From positions 3,900,564 through 3,964,563 of the forward strand of contig NW_025813486.1 of assembly GCF_021976095.1 (NCBI RefSeq): a stretch of 64,000 nucleotides of DNA. Direction: 5' to 3'. Below, one piece after another: positions 1 to 11,639 of this stretch; within the stretch, counting starts at the first letter, position 1; every line of letters starts with the position of its first letter. Made by a program: the position numbers and the translations under genes. This DNA is from Xenia sp. Carnegie-2017. Taxonomy: Eukaryota; Cnidaria; Anthozoa; Malacalcyonacea; Xeniidae. Under the pieces are notes generated by a model that saw only the letters and a program-made list of their open reading frames with translations, was not told where the DNA came from and did no database searches.

Positions 1-175
1 TAGACCGAGAAAGAGATGGATGGATGCTGTGAACAGTGATATGAAGGCGATGGGTATAACGAGAGATATGGCGAGAGATAGAGACGTGTGGCGTGGAAAA
101 ATTCATGGACCGGTCAACCCCCCTGGCGGGGATTAATACTGGCCGGTATATAAATGTTGTTTGTTTGTTTGTTTG
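1..175 (+). mobile_element. LINE 3' end with TGTT-rich tail
   Basis: The window opens inside the C-terminus of a non-LTR retrotransposon ORF. The frame reads RPRKRWMDAVNSDMKAMG and further, ending at a TAA at 134-136. This basic Trp-rich tail is typical of the end of LINE endonuclease/RT ORFs. A short UTR and a (TGTT)n tail follow at about 155-175. The sequence right after the tail matches the intron just before the duplicated exon at 2332, so the LINE landed in an intron. Clade (RTE-like or other) is not certain. Confidence 0.7.
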
Positions 176-195
176 TGTTCTTGTTGATTATTTAG

Positions 196-334
196 GAGAG
201 TCAGTCAGATGAAGGTAGTGCACTTTGCAATGATAAATGCAAGTATAAAAAAGAAGCCTTGGAACTCAAAGTGAGGGTAAAAATGCTGAAAAATCAGATG
301 AAAAGACTTAATGAGCAAATTGACAATGGCAATG
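196..334 (+). pseudogene. Orphan coiled-coil exon, duplicate of BEN-gene exon 4
   Basis: This is an internal exon of 139 nt with an AG acceptor ending at 195 and a GTAAGC donor at 335. It encodes a Lys/Glu-rich helix (CKYKKEALELKVRVKMLKNQ and on) with leucine/methionine spacing suggesting a coiled coil. It is nearly identical to the exon at 2332-2470, flanking intron included. This copy has no in-frame stop, whereas the downstream copy has one. It lies upstream of the BEN gene's first exon, so it is probably left from a tandem duplicate whose earlier exons were lost or displaced by the LINE at 1-175. Confidence 0.6.
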
Positions 335-636
335 GTAAGCTCGAGGAAAATTTACTAAGAGAACCACAAACAGATTTAAACTAAGAGATTTACTAAGAGA
401 ACCACATAATCCTTGTTTATATCATTTGTCAAAGAAAATTTCCCCCTGTGAACGGGGCTTAACTGTGTATAGGAAATAGACCCAAAGTCCAAACGAGTAT
501 CGCCAATTATAGTCGTATTCATTTATCACATAGTCGCTTCACATTTATTGTTCAAAGGCGGTCATTTTTGAATGTCTTGTTTGTTGGATATAATTTAGGA
601 GTTGAAAAACCTTTTTCAGCGATAATATTCGAAAAT

Positions 637-3600
637 ATGGCGTTTGCATTGGTGAATTTTTACAACGAAAATACATGGGATATCATTCCATATTCTAACA
701 TCATTTTTTAGGATGAAAATATGTCGAAAGACAAAGATGAACTTAAAGGATTCAAAACGTAAGTCATTTGGGGCGATGGAAAAACAAAGGGAAACGGCAA
801 GTCGAGGAAATTTCCTGCAAAGATAATAGAGGTTTCAGGTTAGTATTTTTAGTCTGTTGTAGAATTTTTTGTAAAATTTCTAAAAGCTTGTATAATTCAG
901 CCAAAAAGCTAATTGCTAGAGCTGAATGAAGCTCTTTCTCTTTGTTATCATTTCTTTCATGAAACATCTTAGCTTTGCTATATTTCTGTAAATTTCTGTG
1001 TTAAAATCTATTTGTTTATTTCTCTGTCTTGTTTGTAGAAATAGTCATAGTTGATATGAAGGTTGCTGCTATCAATTCAACTTACTGCTTTTTTAGGAGG
1101 GAAGTACTTTCTGATAAAAAGCCTTTGCTCAAATGTTGTTCTTTCTTCTACATAGCAATAGTTCAATTACAATACTGACAATAAGGATGTGTCTATTTCC
1201 CAGATTTTAACTTGTTTGCTCTTAAATACATGTAGCAATACATTAGGCCAAACTTTGCATAAGGTCGTTTCCTTATAATTTCAGGCATGCTACTGCTTCC
1301 AATTGAAAATTATTATTTTTTAATAGTTGTTAAATAGTCATCCATTATTTTGTATAAACAGATAGTAAAGATTATTATCTCAAGACAATGAGAAAAGAAG
1401 AAACTTTCTCTATAAATACTGGCAAAGGGTGTCGCAAAAGAATTCACAAAGCAAAGTTTACAATTAAAAATGATAGTGAATCAGATGATGTGGTGAGTTG
1501 CATGAAATATTACATTGACCACATTTTGTTTATATGGTGTTTACTGCATGTTCCTCAATTATTGCTGCCATCATCTATAGTTAGCACTCATGTCACTAAT
1601 GTGATGATGCATTCATGGAAATTTGTTAAGTACTCCATATGGTATTCATGATTCAAATGTTATTAGCTACTAATTGTATGTTCGAAGGTCTACATTGCTG
1701 AACAAGGCTATGAACCTAAGAATTTAAATGAGAAGTAGTAGCTAATAACAAACTTTTCAAACAACATGTATAAAATTTTGTATTGTTGTTCTTGTTACCA
1801 GCAGGAGCACAGTATTCCTAAAAAGCTGAAGCCATCCAGGGCAAAGAAAACAGAGGCTTGCTGCTCAGCCAGTCTTGCTTCACTTATAAAAGAGTGATTA
1901 ACCAAGGTATGTACTATACACAATGATAACACTAATTATTCTTATCTCTAAATTATGCAATTTTATTTTTAATGAGAAATGCTAGGGAATTTAGGTCATT
2001 TTTCAGAATAAAATTTGGATATTGTTTGGTTTAAATGCCAGAAAAGTTAATACTCTATGATATGTTCCTGTTAGTCATAAAATGCAGTTAATTTGAAATT
2101 CATTTCTTGTTTCTAAGTGAAAAATCTTTTAAAATGCGAACATTGTACAGTGTAAGGCTTGTATAGGGCAATCATACAAATGAATTTTCACTCAGTGGGG
2201 CTTATGAAATTAAAAAATTGAGATTTATCATTATAATATATTGTACTTGTTGTAAGTAAAGTACACCTTAATAGTTGGTACTAAAAGGAAAATATTGTTA
2301 AATATTGCCTAAGTTCTTGTTGATTATTTAGGAGAGTCAGTCAGATTAAGGTAGTGCACTTTGCAATGATAAATGCAAGTATAAAAAAGACGCCTTGGAA
2401 CTCAAAGAGAGAGTAAAAATGTTGGAAAATCAGATGAAAAGACTTAATGAGCAAATTGACAATGGCAATGGTGAGCTTGAGGGAAATTTACTTCATTTGT
2501 ATTTTCAAATCAATGCTTTCTCTGCTTTTCAGTTTTGTCTTCCAAAATGGAGAAATTTGTAAATTGCTTGTTCTATTCAGTATATTTTGGATTTGAAATT
2601 TAGTATTTAGGTAAAAAAGAACAACTCATTATTACGTAGTGTCATCAACCTTTAGAAGCTAATGATATATCGTTTTAATTTTATAGATTTAAGAACTTCA
2701 TTAAAAAAGTAAAGAAGATATGTGTGTACCTTGGAAGATTTCGCTAGCTCACTTCCACAAAGATCATTTCTGACCAGAACTATCCTCAGTAAATCGCCGT
2801 CCATCCCCTTCCACCACATCTTTGTCACCCATTGAAGGTTTACCTGTGATAGAGAATAGATTCACCCCAGTTTCATCTGGGAGAAATAGCTCTTACTCAA
2901 ACCTTTCCAATCGTCCAGAAGAAAACCCTTCCCCCATACCAACTGCTCTGTTTGAGAGCTCTATCAATGGACTATCAAATGAAACCAACCAAACTATGGA
3001 AGAAAGCCCTCTGGATTGCTCAAATGCAACAACTGAAGATACTTCTCTCCCTGAAATGATGTGTTTTGTCTGTACCTAGCTTTAAATGGTACTAAGCATT
3101 AGATTTGGTTGATAAACTAACATGCAGTTAAAACAGATCTATTAGAATTAATTAATTATGTAACACTGACTCATCAAATGGACATAATTCAAGTTGTAAT
3201 TTGCAGCAATCCTTTTTAAAATTATTTACGTTTGTTTTTAGAATCGTAACTGAGGGTTGCTTTTTCATGAACACTTTGAGTAAATAAAATAGCTCCATTT
3301 AATTGGAGATGGAACATTTGCAACTCCAGTAATATAAATTTCAAATGCTGTTATTCTTCAATTTATTTCAGGTCACTTTGGGACCAAATTTGGTTGTCAA
3401 AAAGCATGTCCTTAAAAGAATCGTTGCAAAGAAAGTTGGATCATATGTTGCTAACTTAATGGGGACAACCTTATCCCTTGAACACATGGCTACCCACAGC
3501 TACAAGGACCAAAAAGGGAAAAATGCTCAGGTGAAGCCTCGGCTTGATCGCACATACACTACTTCTTTAATTCGTAAGTAGATATATGTTTATTTGAGTC

Positions 3601-4418
3601 TGAGTACTATTGAAATTAAACTTTAAAAATTTCAAGGACTTTTTTCACTATAAATATTTGGACTCTGCATTTTCAAGCACGTTTGACCAGCTGTAAACAT
3701 CTCTTTTTTACATGTTCTACTATGCAGACATAGTATATTGTTCAATCATTCCCTGTGCCATGTCTTGTATGGGACAATAAGTGGTAATAATGAAAATTTA
3801 TGATGAGTTCGAGTTACTCGCCATATCTCTTTTCGTAATATACTCTATACATACCTTCAGTAACAACCACGAGTGAACTTTATGATCGAACAAATTTTTA
3901 TTATCTTACAGTGCAGTATTTATACTCTATTACAAACAACAAATATTATTATTGGTCGGTATAGTTCCTCTGTTTAAGCTATATATGGTACATAAGGAAA
4001 TTTAACTAACGTCAATAACTGTTCCTTGGCTGTTAGCCATGTGGGAACGGATACATTGGTATCCACATGTTTCTGTGGTTTATGAGCATGACTCAACAAT
4101 TTAATGCATCTTTTAATATTTTAAACTTACTGTTGTGAACTACTATGTTGTTTTTATACTTTGTATTTGTATTTCAGACCTAGTCAAGTTTATTAGCTTT
4201 TGTCTTTGCTGACTTCCCACCTTATGATCTATCAGAAAATATCCTTTAGAGTTGAGGTGGACATTATTCCTTTCTTTTTTCTAGAGCATGCAACGAGTGT
4301 GAAGTATTCAAACATGTCACGCCAGGTTATAGAAGAAGATGTTGTAAAAGCTATAAAGTTCAAACTTAATAACGAGGAACAAGCATGGAAAAAACAACAC
4401 GAATCCTGTAAAGAGTAA
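637..4418 (+). pseudogene. Decayed BEN-domain protein gene (seven exons)
   Basis: I place exons at 637-838, 1362-1492, 1805-1906, 2332-2470, 2687 to about 3059, 3372-3573 and 4285-4418. Phases agree at nearly every junction; the exon 5 donor near 3059 is not canonical. Exon 1 starts MAFALVNFYNENTWDIIP and resembles the N-terminal fold of cnidarian BEN proteins. Exon 4 is a coiled coil and exon 5 is Ser/Pro/Asn-rich. Exon 6 (VTLGPNLVVKKHVLKRIVAK, then MATHSYKDQKGKN and KPRLD) matches the C-terminal part of a BEN domain, a DNA- or protein-binding module of chromatin factors. The last exon ends in CKE and TAA. In-frame stops lie at 709-711, 760-762, 1895-1897, in exon 4 and early in exon 5, and exon 5 shifts frame. 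The gene therefore looks inactive, although most splice sites survive. Confidence 0.65.
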
Positions 4419-4654
4419 CATTAGCTGTCTATAGTATATTTTTTATTAATTCTATCCATACAACTTAATGATATTTTTCTATAAAGGAAAAAAATTGGTG
4501 AATATTTTTATCTGGTTAAAATACAATGTATAATTAAAATATCGTGGATTTATAGTTTCATTGATTTCTGTATAAAATAATGTGTACTACTAGAACCTTT
4601 ACATGGAATTTGCTAAATTGTGTTTATGTAACCCTTAGTTAATGAACTACATTA

Positions 4655-4850
4655 TAACATAGATTCATTGGAAAACTGTAGTTCACGGAAAACTATAGTT
4701 TTGAAAACTGTAGTGTTTGGGAACAAAACTATCAATTGTAAAACTATACTTCTCCCAAAATTTTAGTTTCTATAACTATAGTATCCCCAAAACTATAGTT
4801 CCGAAAACTATAGTTTCACTTGAAAAACTATAGTTTATTTTTGTAATGGT
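4655..4850. repeat. ACTATAGTTTT palindromic minisatellite
   Basis: About ten loose copies of a 16-22 bp unit centred on the palindrome AACTATAGTT, with spacers of variable sequence. It abuts an ADPRH exon-2 fragment at 4853. A related array at 62420-62610 abuts the other half of the same ADPRH exon. Confidence 0.7.
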
Positions 4851-4852
4851 TG

Positions 4853-5040
4853 AACCAACTTTTTGCAAGTACCTTTTTAAAGCATAGGATGTAAATTAAG
4901 GTGCAGTAATAGCCCCTAGACCATCTAACGACAAAATCATTATCTTTAAAAGTTTTTCATTTCACATCTCTCACTTGATGAACCTATTTACATAATAGCA
5001 ACATGACACAGATTATGACAGCTGTAGTCATAATCTAAAA
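4853..5040 (-). pseudogene. ADPRH exon-2 start and intron fragment
   Basis: The first about 70 nt match, on the minus strand, the start of ADPRH exon 2 at 41145-41225 (the stretch encoding GAVTAALLTAYAIQKIPPK). The following bases match the intron beside it (compare 41226-41340). Nothing of exon 1 or of the catalytic C-terminus is present. A near-identical fragment lies at 32640-32800. It is a relic carried inside a larger repeat, not a gene. Confidence 0.6.
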
Positions 5041-5049
5041 TAATCTTGT

Positions 5050-5657
5050 AAAATAACAAGTGCAAAACAGATATTTGTTGTTTTTAAGGTAACATGTATT
5101 AATGATTGATTTGAAAATTCTTTTTACCCGATTGATTTAATTGATTGAGCTCAAATGGGTTCCACTTTAATACAGTCACTGTTACCAATTTTACCTTTAA
5201 TTATGAGCTTTTTCTCGAATCACGTGATACATATATGTACTATTACACAACTGAAAAGCGATGAGCAGCTAATTTTTTTGTGAAACCTTCAAGAACTGAC
5301 AAACACATACAATTCTTGTTCATTCATCTTTAGTTTCTACAATAAATACATTAATTAATTTCTATTGGCACTCCTCGGCCACCGTACACGTGTGTGGACA
5401 CGCAAGAGTGGGTAGGATATTGGCCTTGTATCGACTGTTGAAGCTCTCACCTCTCAAAAGTTCATATAATATTGCTGAACTCTTAGCTTTCCAGAACGTT
5501 AAAGATCAAAACCTAAAAATTTATCCGAACAACATTTCCCACAAAACTCTGCTTATCAAAAAACACATAACTGCCATCTACAACAAGGTATGTGTGTGTT
5601 GATATGTCTGTATATAAGGAAGTTAAATTGCTTATAGCAGTTATTAGTCGTTCTGTT
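5050..5657 (+). repeat. First-exon repeat, copy 1 (left part)
   Basis: One of five plus-strand copies of a non-coding unit. Conserved blocks are a TA-rich stretch, the motif AACGTTAAATAT or close to it, the block CTGCTTATCAAAAAACA, and an end in ACAACAAG followed by a GTATGTGTG splice donor at 5588. No ORF is conserved, so it looks like a 5' UTR exon with its promoter. The Ty3-like element is inserted after 5657; the unit resumes at 9931. Confidence 0.6.
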
Positions 5658-5753
5658 TGTAGAGTTTTTATTAAGTGCCTTCTTATCTAAATGTCCTCTA
5701 TATATATACATTATAAGCGGAAGTAATATTTAACAGGAAGTGACGTCTACACA
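5658..5753 (-). repeat. LTR (3' LTR of the Ty3/gypsy-like element)
   Basis: A 96-bp repeat beginning TGTAGAG and ending CTACACA on the plus strand. It appears identical to 9830-9925. A purine-rich tract (minus strand AAAAAGGGAAGA) abuts it on the inner side. The flanking 5-bp duplication CTGTT is at 5653-5657. Confidence 0.9.
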
Positions 5754-8700
5754 TCTTCCCTTTTTAATATAAAGAATAACTAATTAATAATAAATATTTA
5801 TACCTATAACTATACAAAATATCTTTCAAAAGTTTTCTAAGTTCAATCTATTTGGGGGTTTAATAATTCTTCCTGAACGGGTTCGAATTACCTTCGATTC
5901 CTGTTCATTGTCCAAACTACTTGAAGATTCGTTCACTTCGTTCTTATCACTGAAACTCAGCTTTCTTTCGTTCAACTCACTGTTTTCCCTCAGATTTTCA
6001 GGATCAGGGATAAGATGTTTTCTATTTCTTCTTAAAACAGACTGCTCTGTCCTGACTATATATGATCTTGGTTTATCGGTTTTTCCCACAACCACAGCTG
6101 GTGATTTTATATCTTTTACCCAAACCTTTTCATCAGGACTCAAGTCTGGAAGGACTGAAGCTCTGTGACGACAATTAAAGTTTTCTGCTTGACGTCGTTT
6201 GTAACTTTCTTCGTCTCTTCTCAATTTTGCCGTATCAGCAAGCTTTGGAGTTAACTTTTCGGATATTACTGGTAGATTAGAACGTAATTTCCTCCCATTA
6301 ATAATTCTGCTGGTGAGTACCCGTTCTGCAATGGTGATGATCTGTATGCAAGTAAACCTGAATAAGGATCTTCGGATTTTATGATTAAGTTCTTCGCAGT
6401 TTTTACAGCTCTTTCTGCTTCTCCGTTACTTTGAGGATAGCGAGGACTACTTGTTAAATGTGTAAATCCCATTCTTCAGCAAATTTGGAAAAATAGCTGC
6501 AGCATACTGTGGACCATTATCCGACACAACTGTTTCTGGTATACCATGACGAGAAAATATGGATTTCATATGATTGATAACATCTTCTGTAGTTGTGCTT
6601 TTTTTCAAAGGAGCAATTTCAAAATATCTAGAATAATAATCTACTACAAGCACATAATTTTTTCCGCTATGTTCAAACAAGTCTGTAGCAACTTTCTGCC
6701 ACGGTCGTTGAGGAAAACACGTTGTTAGTAACGGCTCTGTGTGATTTTCTCTGTATTTACAACAAATGGAACAATCAGTAACCATGTTCTCAATGTGCTT
6801 ACTTAGTCCCGGCCACCAAACAGATTCTCTTGCTCTTTCACGACACTTACGGATGCCTTGATGGCCAGCATGAATCTTTTCTAGAATATCTAAACGTAGC
6901 GATGATGGAATTATCAAGCGGGAGTCTTTCATTAACATTCCTTTCTGCATTGTAATTGTTGCTCTTTCAAAGTAATAAGGTAACAAGGTACTAGTAATTC
7001 AATTTCGGTCCGGCCAACCTTCCGAACAAAATTCCACAAGTTTCGTACAAACCGGATCTTCTTGTTGGTGTCGGCGAATTTCTTTTAGCCTTCTCTCACT
7101 AGCTGGTATGTTTTGAACAATCTGTGCAACATAAGTGTTCAAATCTTGGGATAAATTGTTATCAGATTTTGTAGGTTGTCTCATAATAGGAGCTCGAGAC
7201 AATGCATCCGCTACAACCAACTCTTTTCCTGGTATGTGACGAATAGTAAACGAATATTTCATCAGCCTCATCTTGAATCTCTGTATTCTTGGAGGAAGTT
7301 GGTCTAATATCTTCGAGCCAAGCAGAGGAACCAAGGGTTTATGATCAGTTTCTATCACAAAATCCATTCCTAAAATATAATCATTAAATTTCTCACAAGC
7401 CCAAGTTGTTCCCAATGCTTCCTTTTCAATCTGAGCATATCGTTCTTCGGTAGTTGTCATTGATCTTGACGCATAAGCGACTGGTTTCTTTTCTCCTTTC
7501 TTATTTAATTGCCAAAGAACTGCTCCTATACCATACGACGATGCGTCGGCTGCCAAAACAGTTCGCTTCGTTGGGTCATAATAGGCTAAAACTGGTACAG
7601 AACTTAATTCAGTTTTCATCTCTTCAAAAGCTTTTTGTTGAGCACCTCCCACTGAAATTCATTCTTTGTACTCAATAGATCTCTAATAGGTTTTGTTTTT
7701 CAGACAAATTTGGAATGAATTTTCCCAATTGATTAACCATTCCCAAAATCTTCGCACATCACTCACATTTTGTGGCACTTCCATACCTTGTACTGCTTCA
7801 ATCTTTTCTGGGTCTACTTGAATTCCATCTTCACTCACTATATTACCAGCAAACTTTACCATCTTCTTAGCAAACTCACACTTCTCAGGATTTAGTGTTA
7901 CTCCAGCACTGTCAAATTTTTTCAGCACAGCTTTCAGTCCATTGTCGTGTTCATTTTTTGTCTTTCCATGAACAAGTACGTCATCAATTATGCTTACTTG
8001 ACCATCTTGTTTCTCCAGCAGCTGTTTCATCCTTTTCTGAAAATGCTCAGGTGCAGATTTAATACCGAAAGGCATTCTGTTGAAACAGAATCTTCCGAAC
8101 GGAGTAATAAATGTAGTTAACAAACGAGAGTTTTGTTCTAGTTTTTCTTGCCAGAAACCAGAGTTACAATCTAGCTTCGAAAATTATTTTGATCCTCTTA
8201 TTTCTGCCAAAAGACTTTCGATCTTCGGAAGTGGATAAATTTCTCGCAAGACCCACTCATTTAACTTTGTGAAATCAAGACAGATCCTTATTTTACCATC
8301 TGCTTTTGGAACAACAACCATACCAGCACACCAATCGGTAGGAATATTAACCTTTGAAATAACGCCAAGTTTTTCCATGCGCGTCAATTCATCATGAACT
8401 TTCTTTGTCATCGTTAAAGGTATTCTTCTAGGTGTGGTTAACGCAAATGGGATAGCACCAGGTTTTAATTTGATGTTGTATTCTCCGTCTAATTCACCCA
8501 GACCTTTAAACAAGTTTGGATAAGTAGCCTTTATATCTTCTTCCATATCACTTGCATCATTTGACTGAATCGCTTCGACTGTCGCTATTAGATCAAGGGC
8601 ATTGATAGCTGGACGTCCCAACAATGGCTCTTTCAAATTTTTCACAATATAAATATCTTGCTCTGTTGTTTTGAAGTAGCAGTTCTCAATGTTGCTCGAA

Positions 8701-9829
8701 TTTTTCCCTTTACTGACAGCTTTGCTTGATTTGGCCCGAACAATTCTTTATTAGTTGATTGCATCCGAGTTATGCCTGTTTGCATAAACACCGGTTCTGG
8801 AATCACCGTCACATCAGCGCCCGTATCAATCTTAAATTTCACTGTCGACTTTCCTAATAATAAGTCGATTGCCCATTTTCGCTCATTTTCTATATCGCTA
8901 ATTGTCCCAAGAAAAAAATCTCCTGGGGAATCCGTGCTTTTGTCATCAACTGATTGAATTTTTGCGCTTGAGTTACTTCTGCATACGGCTGCAAAATGCC
9001 CTTGTTTATTACACTTTAAACAAGTTTTATTGTTCGCTGGACAATCCTCTCTTTTGTGAATTGTTGATCTTCCACATCGAGAACATTGACGGTTTTTCTT
9101 GCTCGAATGTTGATCGGGACTCCTATTCTGATTCCATTTTAACTTCGATTTTTGTGTCGTATCATTACCTTTTCGTTGATTTGTTCTTACGCGACCAATC
9201 AGCCCATTTTCGCTGTCTCCTTTTAGAATATCGTGATGGCGCTTGACAAGCTCTGATGATTTCACCTCCCTAATAGCTTTCTCCAATGTTAATTTATCAT
9301 CTTGCATTAGCCTTTGTGAAAGGTTTGCATTTTGTATACCGACGACAATTCTATCTCGTATCAACTCGTCTTTTAGTGTTCCAAATTGGCAAGTTTCCGC
9401 CAGTTTGTACAAGTCTTCCACAAAGTCGATGACTGGTTCTTTTTCACCCTGTATTCGTTTATTGAACCGAGCACGCTCGAAAATTGTGTTCGATCGACCA
9501 ACAAAGTGCGATGCAAATTGTTCTACAACATTTCCGTACACCATATCTCTTTCACTTATTTGAAAGCTTTTTAAAAGATCATTGGTATTGCCTCCCATAG
9601 CATATACCAAAGTATTGATTTGTACTTTATCATCTTTTTCGTCTAAGCCAGCTGCGATGCGATAACATTCGAATCGTTCAATCCATCGCTTCCAATCTTC
9701 GGGCTTTTTCGATTCTAATTTTTCTGGCAATGGAATTTGTGTTTGAAATGCCATTTCTTATTTATCTCCACGTCTCTTGTCCTCTGGTCTTTACCATTTT
9801 AGACAGAATCCTATATATCTCTGCCACCA

Positions 9830-9925
9830 TGTAGAGTTTTTATTAAGTGCCTTCTTATCTAAATGTCCTCTATATATATACATTATAAGCGGAAGTAATA
9901 TTTAACAGGAAGTGACGTCTACACA
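9830..9925 (-). repeat. LTR (5' LTR of the Ty3/gypsy-like element)
   Basis: The same 96-bp sequence as 5658-5753. The second CTGTT target duplication follows at 9926-9930, and the primer-binding site lies just inside it. Confidence 0.9.
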
Positions 9926-9930
9926 CTGTT

Positions 9931-10130
9931 CAGTCGTTATATTTGTAAAATATGTGTTATTATATTAATGCTTGCCGAAGCAAATTTACTTGAAATTGCA
10001 ATTGTAATCATGTCATCATTGAATAGTTAAATATTTAGGTCGTTTTACAAGCAGAAATACCATAATTTTAATGATGAAATCGGTGTATCTTTGCATTAAA
10101 ATATACAGCATCGCTTATTAAATGTAAGTT
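9931..10130 (+). repeat. First-exon repeat, copy 1 (right part)
   Basis: Continuation of the unit broken by the LTR element. The block TTTGTAAAATATGTGTTAT and the AT-rich sequence after it match 54065-54260 and, more loosely, 10795-10940. It corresponds to intron sequence after the donor. 10131-10260 shows nothing recognisable. Confidence 0.5.
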
Positions 10131-10261
10131 CCTAATTTTCAATGCAGCAAAATAGTTTTGCTAATCATTGTACATTGTCACGACTTAACATTATCAATGT
10201 CGATTGTGCCCAATTTAATGCGCCTTTGCTTTCATTCTTTGTTTTTCATAACAATCTATTC

Positions 10262-10940
10262 ATACAACTTCCAGAACGTTAAATATCAAAACCTGAAGGT
10301 TTCAACCGTCGACCAGTTGAAGTTTTGTAAGACATAAGACAAAGAATTATCATGCGTGTTTACGCGATGTATAAATGTGACTTTAAAATGTTAATTGTTC
10401 ACCAACTGTTAAGTCATTTATACACTTTTTATAAATTAAGTCTTACTCTACAACTAAGCAACGTATGAAGTACAAAGGCTAAGTCTTCAATAATATATGT
10501 TCCACTGTAATGTTTTAAAAAACCTTCAAAATAACAAACTTCAGCTCCCCAAACCCCCTCCCAAACAGTTAAAGCATCCCTTTCCTAATACCATAAATTT
10601 TATATTATAGATAACCCTTAGCAACTTGTAATGCTGTAGTTGTAGATCAATCAAACAAAGTTACAAATTCAAACAACAACAATTGCTTACTAAAAACAAA
10701 TCACTGTCATTTTAAGCCAGGTATGTTTACAATGATGTGTATGTTAAAGTAGTTAAATACCTGGTAGAAATTATTAGTTGTTCAATCAAGACAGTCTATT
10801 TGTTAAATATATGTGTTATTTCTTTTACTTTGTGATGTATTAAATCACATTTATGCCTGATTAAACAAATTTATTTTAAAATTGAATATTTATGTCATCT
10901 TTGAATAGTTTAAGTAATTTTTATAAACTACCGAAATACT
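10262..10940 (+). repeat. First-exon repeat, copy 2
   Basis: Matches copy 5 (53718-54260) more closely than copy 1. Shared blocks are GAACGTTAAATAT, AGTTTTGTAAGACA, AATTGCTTAC and the donor GCCAG followed by GTATGTTTAC at 10721. Non-coding. 10941-11640 is AT-rich; a possible acceptor (TTTAATTTAG) ends at 11139, but no convincing coding exon follows. Confidence 0.5.
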
Positions 10941-11494
10941 TTATAAACAACTCAATTGGTTAAATAATTATCGTCAAAATATTCTTTAGAAACTTTAACC
11001 AACAGAATTATTGCTCTGGTATTTAAAATCTATGATGAGGTGCTATAATTTTGTATTCTGACTTAACCTTGATCTGCCATTGTGAAAATAGTATCAAATA
11101 TTTTTGTTGTTTATTAACACATTTTCTTTTTAATTTAGGTTCATAAAGCCATCTTTTATTGCTACAAACACTTTATCTGACATCATTGAGAAATGGCAAA
11201 CTTGTGATTCAAATATGGACAACTTTGTGTAAAGCTTAAGGTACCAAACACTTGTCTTTCATATCTGTGCATGCAAAGCGAAAAAAAGACTTTCTTTGGT
11301 GAACTTATTTGAATTGCACTTTGTTTTAATACTGTTGTGTGTTACATGTTTGGCTTAAACAATTTTAACAACTTACATGACATTTCAAGTCCAATAACTC
11401 TGTATTTTTCCTGTTAAGATATACGATTTGTCTTATCAGAATATGCTATAAAGATATTAAACTGTGCTGTGGCGTTGCCTGAACGATATTTGAA

Positions 11495-11605
11495 GGGAAG
11501 GAGAATATTCGTATAGATTAGATATGCTGTATAAAGTTGCTTTGAAATTTATTGCTTTTAACGAATTATCATATGCATAATGCTTCATGAATATTTCCTC
11601 CCGAT
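11495..11605. repeat. Short dispersed repeat shared with 44762-44870
   Basis: About 110 bp (GCTGTATAAAGTTGCTTTGA and on) recurs at 44762-44870 in the same orientation. No coding content; nature unknown. Confidence 0.5.
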
Positions 11606-11639
11606 GAGTTTCTTTTCCTTAAGACAATATGACATGATC

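Larger units (their letters stand above)
5658..9925 (-). mobile_element. Ty3/gypsy-like LTR retrotransposon, broken
   Basis: A minus-strand element of about 4.3 kb between two apparently identical 96-bp LTRs, flanked by the target duplication CTGTT (5653-5657 and 9926-9930). In its own 5' to 3' order it holds: a primer-binding site starting TGGTGGCAGAG beside the 5' LTR, resembling one for initiator-Met tRNA; gag (about 9.75-8.95 kb) with two CCHC knuckles near 9.0-9.1 kb; an aspartic protease (DTGADVTVIP) near 8.8 kb; reverse transcriptase (about 8.6-7.7 kb); RNase H (about 7.6-7.2 kb); and integrase with its HHCC start (about 7.0-5.85 kb). It is broken, with around half a dozen breaks. Identical LTRs and a clean duplication point to a young insertion. 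It sits inside the first-exon repeat. Confidence 0.93.

Noticed and set aside
5870-5890. A GGGTTCGAAT-like string taken as a tRNA B box
   Set aside because: It lies in the integrase tail of the LTR element; no A box or cloverleaf could be drawn. No tRNA gene was found in the window.
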